A stretch of 64,000 nucleotides of DNA from Sternotherus odoratus (Eukaryota; Chordata; Testudines; Kinosternidae): assembly GCA_032164245.1 (NCBI GenBank), contig JAVMKO010000010.1, forward strand, positions 46,212,848-46,276,847, written 5' to 3'. The notes beneath the pieces were generated by a model. That model saw only the letters and a program-made list of their open reading frames with translations, was not told where the DNA came from and did not search any database. Position 1 is the stretch's first letter. Every line of letters starts with the position of its first letter. Shown piece after piece: positions 56,283-64,000 of the stretch. The translations under genes were made by a program, and so were the position numbers.

Positions 56283-56378
56283 ATTCTCATTCGTTTCAGA
56301 GAAACAAACTACAACTCATACTGTTTTATGTATGTAGAGAATAATGTATATAAAATTTGTTTACCTTTTCTTACATAG

Positions 56379-56491
56379 CTGCCTTCTGTTTCAACTTCAT
56401 CTGTTTCTGCAACAACTGAGCCTTCAGAAAAACAACAGGAAACAACTGTAGTCACAGACGCCATTGAAAGAATTGGCCATTTGGGAAGCAG
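56379..56491 (+). CDS. KATNIP: KATNIP exon j
   Basis: Acceptor TTTTCTTACATAG ends at 56378 and donor GTAGCT begins at 56492. Encodes LPSVSTSSVSATTEPSEKQ then QETTVVTDAIERIGHLGS, ending two bases into an Arg codon. Ser/Thr-rich, then an amphipathic stretch. Joins in phase to the next exon. Confidence 0.88.
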
Positions 56492-56874
56492 GTAGCTATA
56501 TTCGTTTATTTAAGAATGATTTCCTTAATGTGACTGGATTATTGATATCATATACTGTAGTTGTCTGGTTCCATCCTTTCTTGTGATTATTTCTAGAAGC
56601 ATGTAATTTCTGCTCTGTGTAATGGGATAAATCTTACCAATGAAATATTTTTCTAGTGTCCCACATTTTGTCTCTGCCCTGTAAAGGGCAGGATGACCAG
56701 CATCTTGGTTATGTACAAGGGAGAGTCTGAAAATATTGGTTTTCTTAAAAGTTCAACAAACTTTTCAGCTACAGTCCAGGTGAGAGTGGGTGTATCTGGG
56801 GTTTATCAACACTGCACTAGGAAGCAAAGGTTAAGGAGCCACTCTGGACATAGGAAGCCATGCCCCCTCACCTT

Positions 56875-57130
56875 TGCTACGTATCTTTCCAGTGGTGGGA
56901 GCATTCAAAGAGAAAGTAGCTCAGCAGTGGCAGAGATTCCAGAGACAGACCAGAGAGGAGCACGGGAAGGCCCAACTTTGCAAAGCAGTTCATCCTCCAA
57001 ATAGATTCCTCCAAGGTGCCATATTGTCCAAGGAGGTGGATGGCAAAGAACATCCAGTACTGTATGTAAGCAGGAAGCTGTTCCCCTGGGAAACCAAATA
57101 CTTGACAATTTAGAAGGAGATACAGGCAGA
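56875..57130 (+). pseudogene. Ty3/gypsy RNase H fragment
   Basis: GAILSKEVDGKEHPVLYVSR then KLFPWETKYLTI matches the gypsy RNase H start (LGAVLSQ..DG.EHPVLYISRKL...E..Y). Followed by a stop and no further domain. The upstream ...HPPNRFLQ is a drifted version of the DASD segment. Confidence 0.75.
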
Positions 57131-57994
57131 ATAAAGTTCAGACCAGTAATATAAATATTGGTGCTATAATAGGTGCAAAGTCACAATGCTGAAAACAGTT
57201 TTGAGCCAAGTCAGCTGGGAGGAAGAATTTAACAAAGAAAAATGTGACTGATAATTGGGACTCGGTTAAGAACACATTACTAGATGCCCAAACAGCCACA
57301 AAGAAGGCTGTGCTGGTTAACAAAACAGCCTTATTTAGAGAAGACGTGATGGCAGCTAATATTATATACTTATTGAATATTATATATATTTATATTTATA
57401 TAAATATAGATATATCGTGTGGCAAGGCACCTGTTTTCTCTTGCTAGCCTTAGCCCTTCCCCCTCAGTCGATGGTGGGCCTGGGGTAATCAGCCTGACTC
57501 AGGCAGGGTTTGCCATCTCCTTTCTGTGCTCCCTCGATTGTATTTTCAGGGTAATCCTGAGGGTTGCCCTAAGGGTGATCTTCCACCAAAGAAACAGTCT
57601 CATAAACAAAAACCCACGGGGATACCTTTTGCTCCCCCATTCGCTGGGGCAAGGTGTCATCCTGTTGGTTGCCCTTGGGTGTTAGTCCTTCCCCTAACAG
57701 GCACTCAGTTTTGGCTGTCTCCCCTATGGGAAGGAACACAACCTCACATCCTGGAGCAGTTTATTTCCCTGTTGCCACTAGCTGGCAGCAGCGTGTCTTT
57801 CTCTTTCCTCCTTGCTCTTCCCAAAGGAGGGGTTTTTAAAGGCCTCAGTCAGCCCTTAATTGGATTCCAGTGTCTATAATTGACCTGAGGTAACCGCTTT
57901 TTAGCTTGTAGGAAAAAGGGCCTTTCACATTCGAGGGCTAATATAGCAGCCTTCCAGGACCCTCTTGCAGCTGTCTGGCATGATTTTGTAACAA

Positions 57995-57996
<2 letters not shown>

Positions 57997-58090
<94 letters not shown>
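57997..58090. repeat. (TATC)n microsatellite, about 23 units
   Basis: Uninterrupted TATC tetranucleotide run of 94 bp. Likely to be length-polymorphic. Confidence 0.97.
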
Positions 58091-58099
58091 AAACAAAGG

Positions 58100-59225
58100 C
58101 AAGAAGGGGGAAGCTGAAAGAAAGGAATATGAATCAGAAGTTAGGAATTGTAGAAAATTGATAAGGGAAGTCAAAGGACACAAGGAGCAATCTATGGCCA
58201 GCAAAGTTAAACAATAAAAAGGATTTTTTTTCAATATATTAGGAACAAAAATAACCCTGAAAATTCTATTAGTCCACTACTTGATGAAAATGATAGAATT
58301 ATCAATAATAATGCAGAAAAGGCAGTAGTGTTCAATAAATATTTCTGTTCTGTATTGGGGAAACATTAGATGACAGTCTTATCATATGGTGATGATAACA
58401 CTCTTTCCATTCCACTAGTGTCTCTACTGGAGGTTGTTACACAGAAGCTACTAAAGTTAGACATTTTTAAATTAGCAGGTCCAGGTAACTTGCATTCAAG
58501 AGTTTTAAAACAGCTGCCTGAGAAGCTCGCTGAATCATTTATGTTGATTGTCAATGAGTCTTGGGGCACTAGGAAGATTCAGAAGACTAGAAGACTGCTA
58601 TTGTTGTATCCATTTTAAAAAAAAGTAAACGGAATGACAAGGATAATTATACATCTGTGAGTCTTACATCGATCCTGGGTAGTGGAACAACTGATATGGG
58701 ACTCCCATTAATAAACAATTAAAGGAGAGTAATGTAATTAATGCTAATCAATATGGATTTATGGAAAATAGATCCTTTCTAACTTGATATCTTTTTTTGA
58801 TGAGTTTACAAGATTAGCTGATACAGGTAATAGTGTCGATGAAATAGACTTTTGTAAGGTGTTTGACTTGATACTGCATGACATTTTGATTAAAAATCTA
58901 GAATGATATAAAATTACCATGGCACATATTAAATGGATGAAAAACTGGGTGATTGGTCTCAAAATGTAAATGTAAATATGGAATCATCATAGAGTGGGTC
59001 TGTTTCCAGTGGGGTCTCATAGGGATCAGTTCTTGTCTCTATGCTAGTCAACATTTATATCAATGCTCTGGAGGGAAACATAAAATCATCACTGATAAAG
59101 TTTATAGATGATACAAAAAATGGAAAAGTAGTAAATTATGAAAAGGACCGGTTACTGCTACAAAACTATTTGGATTGCTTGGTATATTGGGCACAAACAA
59201 ACAATATGCATTTAATACAGCTAAA
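58100..59225 (+). pseudogene. CR1 LINE reverse transcriptase remnant
   Basis: In broken frames: LAGPGNLHSRVLKQLPEKLA (the GPDGI.P..LK motif), NQYGFMENRS-like, LVNIYINALEGNIKSSLIKF then IDDTKNGKVVNYEKD (the FADDTKL motif as IDDT). Three or more frameshifts. 59500-59760 adds a CR1-like 3' piece on minus. Confidence 0.8.
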
Positions 59226-59499
59226 TGTGTACTGTGGCGGATTCAGTCACAGAGACCCCCTTGGGACTGCCGCTTGCTGTGCTGAAACTACCCCTGAGCC
59301 GTTTTCTTTGCCAGCTTGGGACTCCAGAACTCTGTTTTGTTGAGCCACACATGCTAGTCTGCTGCAACACAGACCCAGGGTCTGAACCACACCCCAAAGC
59401 TTTAACTGCAGATTTAACTGAAAACAGCTCATCAAGTACTCCTGTCTTCAGCACCCAGACACGCAGCTCCCAATGGGATCCAGACCCAGTTCAGTTGTT

Positions 59500-59765
59500 C
59501 CAATGGTTAATTACTCTCACTGTTGAAATAAGTACACCTTATTTCCACTCTGAATTTGTCTAGCTTCAACTTCCAGCCATTCAACCCTTCTCTGCTAGAT
59601 TGAAGAACCCACTATTAAATATTTGTTCTCTATATAAGTATTTACATGTAGGTTAAGGAGCCCTCTGCTATCAAAAATCTTCTCCTGTTTAGGTACTTAT
59701 AAACTGGTTAAACTTCATCTTCTCTGAGTAAGCCCTTAAGAACAATCCTTTATCTAAAAGAAACA
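59500..59765 (-). mobile_element. CR1-like LINE 3' fragment
   Basis: TTCCACTCTGAATTTGTCTA, CTTCAACTTCCAGCCATTCA and TTAAGGAGCCCTCTGCTATC parallel 29895-30260. Non-coding. Confidence 0.6.
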
Positions 59766-60045
59766 CATCTTACAAAGCAAGTACGTGGGAAACAAAGAAA
59801 GAAAAATGGTGCTGCTATTGATATGGGGACAGAAATAAAGCAGTGTTTTCATTGCTTTTTAAATACATCTTTGTCTGAATTTCATTGGCTTCTAATAGGT
59901 TTTTTTAAAATAACTGTAATGTTCTGCATGAGTTAGGTGTTGTTGTTTTTTCATTCTGAGTTTTCTTCACCTTTATACTCTAAGTATTTTTTTTCCAAGT
60001 AAAAGGTTTAGAAACAAAATTCCTAAGAGTATAAGTATGTTTCAG

Positions 60046-60148
60046 GCAACAGAAGAAACTTTTGAAACTCCTGCAGGAAATTGAGAGCTGTTCTACCTGC
60101 CACAGTCAGGAAGTCCTACCTACTGAGGAACCGGAGCAAAATTTTGTG
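60046..60148 (+). CDS. KATNIP: KATNIP exon k (last in window)
   Basis: Acceptor AAGTATGTTTCAG ends at 60045 and donor GTGAGA begins at 60149. With the carried AG the frame reads RQQKKLLKLLQEIESCSTC then HSQEVLPTEEPEQNFV, ending in phase 0. The KKLLKLL..IE helix fits the coiled-coil run of KATNIP. Further exons lie beyond 64000. Confidence 0.93.
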
Positions 60149-62200
60149 GTGAGAAATAAAGCTTGTACAGATAGATGCAATAATCACAGCTTTGTAACTA
60201 TTCTGCCATCCAGATCTTATGAGAAACCAAAATGCAAAAGTGGTATTTTTAATGACGTATGGCCTTGTGGGAGAGGGCACAGGAAACATGACTTCAACAT
60301 GTCTCAGGGAGAAGGTGCTGCTATGGGCATGGGGCTTCCTTGAACTACTGAATTGCCAGGGTCTCACTCTCTTGCGGTGAGAAGGGGTCATATGGGTCCT
60401 GCTGGTCATATATGTTTGGAAAATGAAGTTGTATAGTGGCACAATGAATTAGGAACCCTAAGTAAATGTTTATATTGCACCTGTGCAAAACCTGTTTCAT
60501 CATTTTAAACCTTGTCATTTAACATTTATTTTTTCAAAGTCACTTGCAACTCTTGCTTCATAGACACACCCAACAGGAAGTAAGTTCAGACTGCAAGTGA
60601 TTGGAGTCTTGTTATGCCAATTTAGCTCTGTGCTTTCCATGTATTCCATAGGTTTTTCATGTTCACTTCATAGAGTGATTTGATCTCGATCATATGTGTT
60701 AACAAATGTTAATGCTTCTTTTTCTGCATCTTATTGAAGGCTGAATCCTCTCACAGCATCTCTAGGTTAGTGTTACTCAAGAGAAAACTAGCCAGAGATT
60801 ATGATTTTGTATACAAATATTTTTTCTGCATTTACCTTTTCCCTCCCCCCATCTGATCCCCAATAGCATTTATGTCCTAGAATGAGTAACATCTATGAAA
60901 AACAAATGACTCTATGGATAGACTAGTTATATTAAAACCAGTAGCTGAAAGCCTGTGCTGTCCTCTGGGTGTGGGAGTTGGTCCAAGTAATCCATCATCT
61001 GTGCAGTCTCCCCCATACAACCAATGGAATAGTGGCATGTAAATTAGCTGTAGAATAAGGATTATTATTGGTTGAGTTCTCTGATTTCACCAGACTTTTG
61101 GCATGGCATAGATACATGCCTTGCTATCACATGATTGTAATTTGTAAAGTCAAAATGGCTGAGAACTTTGAAATTGGATGGTAACACACTATAACTCTCA
61201 GTGATGATTGAATCTGGTGATTATTTTGAACAAAAAGAATTTTCAGCCATGCTTGTAGTTGTTCCATACTGACTCTACAGACATTCTAGGCTTCAGAGTG
61301 ACATTCAGAGTGACAATCCAAAAATCTTCTTGTATAGATGCTCCAGTCTCTGCTTTCAAAAGCTCTGTTGTCACCTCCAGCTTTTACTGAATATATACCT
61401 GCTGTGGATGGGTTACTTGCATCATTCAATTAATTAAAAGTCTAGTTCTCCTTGATCCTCCCAAAGTGTGGGGTTTTTTTTGTTAAGGAACCGAAATCCT
61501 GCCCTTGGATCTTACAGAGCTCATAACCAATACGTACACTAAGTTTAATATGTCTGTTTGTCTGAATGGAGATTCAAAAAGTCACTAACAGACTAATCAG
61601 GCTTTTGAGTAATTAAATAGGTGGGAAACCTATCTTCATGGGTACAGTGGAGTACCCGTCTCCACACCTCTATCTACAAACACTTTGGTAACAGTCACCT
61701 TTCACTCAGGGATGGTGGGGTGGCCTTCTGGATCACCATCAGTCTCAGGGCCTGTGATTTCCTCTGAGTTGTCCCCAGAAATGTGCCTCTTGTACTGTCA
61801 GTGAAAGTAAGGTGGTAAGGGCCGGTACGGTGTACCGGTAAAAAGTGGCCGCCTGTACCAGCAGCACTTGAATCCATCACTACTCTTTTTGCGTTCTCCC
61901 CCCCCACACACACACCTCATAAGCAGCCCTGCCAGGTCCCTACTGGCAAAGCCGCTTATGGGGGGGGGGGGAGCGCAAAAGGGGCAGAGTCATTAAAGCA
62001 CTGCCACAGCAAAAGGACCCTGCTTAAAGCACTGCCGCGGTAGTGCTTTAAAATCGCTGCCCCTTTTTCCCACCCCCTCATCCCGCCAATGGGGAAGGGA
62101 GGGCAAAAGAAGCAGCTACTGTGGGGCTGGAGCCCTGGGTGGCACGAGCGGGCTGGCAGGGGGACATTGACACCCCCCCCCCCCCGACCTGCCCCTTCTG
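60149..62200 (+). other. KATNIP intron, little recognised
   Basis: 61805-62090 contains GGGCCGGTACGGTGTACCGG, a palindromic phrase suggesting a MITE or hAT piece, and GC-rich text. Otherwise no exon or complete element could be supported. Confidence 0.4.
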
Positions 62201-62229
62201 GTGTGTGTGTGTGTGGCGGGGGAGATAAA

Positions 62230-62575
62230 GCTGCATTTCTTGCTCATACCCTTCTTCCTGTCAAAGAATGACTGCTTAACCAGGGATAGTCCATTTGATT
62301 ATGTTGACATCTGCTTGAGGTGTTGGCTAGCCTGTCTCTGGGGAACTTGTTTAAAGCTATTTCCCCAGATTTGGAACATGTCTTATATAGTAAAATTTTA
62401 TAACTTTGCATACAGTGCTGTCACACACATTTTACCAGGAAGATAATGTTCAACAAATTGTGAATTTTCAAATGATACCTCTCAAGGCATACATTGTACA
62501 AAATTTATCATAGTCTTGTAAAAAGGGTGAATAGAAGGGGAGGGATCTCACACCATTACATCAGCTTGAAGGGCA
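62230..62575 (-). mobile_element. LTR-like repeat fragment
   Basis: On minus: GGTGTGAGATCCCTCCCC, ATTTTGTACAATGTATGCC, GCAAAGTTATAAAATTTTAC and TCAAATGGACTATCCCTGGT, matching 7840-8120. Best second copy of this family. Confidence 0.6.
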
Positions 62576-63109
62576 GGAGATATTCCGGCCCTCATGGCGG
62601 GTTCCCCTTATATAGTATTTCATAAGGACAACATCATCTTCAGGTCTCAACCCAATTCCCTACCCAAAATTGTTTGAGAGTTCCATGCATACCAATTTTC
62701 TCATCTCCTAGTTTTCTTTCCAGAGATTTGCTCAACCTTGGAGGAAGCTAAACTTCACACACTTGATGTAGCACTAAGATGACAACTCAGAAACGTGGTG
62801 TTTGCAGAGATGGTTAGGAGTCAGGCAATATCTTCAGAGCTTATCTAAGTAGGTCTCCAACTGTATAAGGACAAGCTATGAATTAGCCAGTGTAAAGCCA
62901 CCTAACCACATTAGAGCTGCCTGTTTAAAGAATGTCCCTATTTCTGAAATCTATAGGGCTAGTGCTAAGGCAGTTATATAGAGCTTGGTCCACACATTTA
63001 CAAAAATTTCATGGTAGACACTTCCAGACTGGATGCCAATTTTGGTAGAGCTGTCCTACAGCCATTTTGACTCCTACTGCCCATCTCCAATCAAACAGAT
63101 AACTGCTTG

Positions 63110-63495
63110 TTGGCCACCAAGAGTGGAATCTATATGATCAATCACTTGAAGGAGAAATGGCTACTTACCCTACAGTAACTGTGGTTCTTTGAGATTTGTT
63201 GTCGACATGGATTCCACAACCTGCCCTTCTGCCCTGCTACTGTAAAGTTCTACTCAGGGATTCTGTACTGGTGAAGGAACTGCGGGATGGTTGGGCCTGC
63301 TCCACCCTTTATGACTTCAGATGAGTGTGGTGGAGGTGTATAAGGAAATATAGGGTGCAGGCATGGCCTCAGTGGATACGGTACTTCTGGCCAAATGAAT
63401 CGTATCTCACATACATGGGGCATATTCGCACCAAGAGTGGAATCCATTTGGATAACACATCTCAAAGAACCACAATTACTATGAGGTAAATAATC
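63110..63495. mobile_element. DIRS-like terminal repeat fragment
   Basis: CACCAAGAGTGGAATCTATA, AATCACTTGAAGGAGAAATG, GGTTCTTTGAGATTTGTTGT, then a second CACCAAGAGTGGAATCCAT and inverted CACATCTCAAAGAACCACA. The end therefore folds back on itself. No recombinase is present. Confidence 0.6.
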
Positions 63496-64000
63496 ATTCT
63501 TTTTTATTGTTTTTAACAAATCTAAGAATTACAGACCAAAAATACATTAAATGATCATTATGGTTGCAAAGCCAAGCACCCAAAAATTAGAAGGTGTCAA
63601 AATATTGGTTGTTGTGCAACTTCAGTTTAACTCCCATAGGCATATGCTGTCAGAAGCAGTTTTTACTTACCACAGCTCACATACTATTTGTTCTACAGAA
63701 CACCCCTGCCTGACTCACTGTACAAGTGAATGAAGCAGAGAGTTGCACAAAGAGGAGTGTCTCTTGTATTTAAATGCTAGGGACTGGACTGGGCCTCAGG
63801 AGTGCTGCATTTTAGTCTTTATTCTCCAATAGCCTTACTGTGTGATGTTGGGCAGGACTATTATAATGCACGAGGTCAAAGTGAACATTATCTAGACAAC
63901 CTTAATTCTGACATTTCCTAACTTCCGAGTGCCTGACTTCGCAACCAAACCATCCTTTTATTATATTTTGTGTATATAATCTATGTGTATAAACAATCTC

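Larger units (their letters stand above)
6672..64000 (+). other. KATNIP: KATNIP gene body (partial, 11 coding exons; 3' end outside window)
   Basis: KATNIP (KIAA0556) is a ciliary-base, microtubule-associated protein that binds katanin; loss causes Joubert syndrome in humans. Recognition rests on FDEKHDEYLILLQQRNR, LKLEHLEQGF-like and SATRRNVCEKK-like segments that match my memory of vertebrate KATNIP, and on the GTF3C1 neighbour. The eleven exons listed separately join in consistent phase without a stop: 483 codons from the ATG at 6687. The vertebrate protein is about 1,600 residues, so about 70% lies beyond 64000. Introns total over 50 kb and are mostly transposable elements. No homology search was run. 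Confidence 0.9.

Noticed and set aside
1..64000. tRNA, CRISPR, prophage or operon features
   Set aside because: Spliced vertebrate genes and eukaryotic transposons throughout; no cloverleaf or spaced repeat array was recognised by eye.

Overview
This window is vertebrate nuclear DNA, most likely from a turtle (Testudines) or a close sauropsid relative. It carries spliced vertebrate exons with GT/AG borders, degenerate CR1 LINEs, and a mix of Penelope-like (PLE), PIF/Harbinger, hAT, Tigger/pogo-like, RTE, Ty3/gypsy and DIRS elements. The clade is inferred from that mix and was not tested.

Host genes. Two genes lie head to head across a GC-rich promoter at about 2.05-2.85 kb. On the minus strand is the first coding exon of GTF3C1 (TFIIIC largest subunit, 2195-2415). 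On the plus strand is KATNIP (KIAA0556, katanin-interacting protein). Eleven KATNIP coding exons were placed by splice sites and unbroken phase: 6672-6748, 16781-16950, 28393-28487, 30675-30806, 39876-39998, 44589-44847, 49122-49271, 51210-51382, 54983-55051, 56379-56491 and 60046-60148. From the first in-exon ATG they give 1449 nt (483 codons) with no stop, and the gene runs off the right edge. GTF3C1 and KATNIP are also neighbours in human.

Everything else is 5' flank or intron, dominated by transposable elements. 0-3.1 kb: a perfect 1.47-kb PLE palindrome, a PLE tail with a hammerhead-like motif, the promoter, and a small PLE fold-back. 3.4-6.5 kb: hAT elements and a CT-rich minisatellite. 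9.2-15.35 kb: a broken two-gene Harbinger element carrying a hAT and a Tigger-like cluster. 17.2-19.1 kb: a Tigger-like end attached to a GC minisatellite. 19.4-23.5 kb: CR1, hAT and gypsy remnants. 23.6-27.3 kb: an RTE LINE split by a solo LTR. 32.55-36.57 kb: a second Harbinger element whose transposase frame is open. 40.3-43.9 kb: a hAT-like element, a solo LTR and PLE remnants. 45-47 kb: CR1. 52-53.3 kb: DIRS. 54.2-55.3 kb: a solo LTR only 17 bp upstream of a KATNIP exon, and a Tigger-like MITE. 56.9-59.7 kb: gypsy and CR1. 62-63.5 kb: LTR and DIRS-end fragments.

No tRNA, rRNA, CRISPR or prokaryotic feature was recognised. Most long open frames here are GC-rich repeats or decayed transposon genes.
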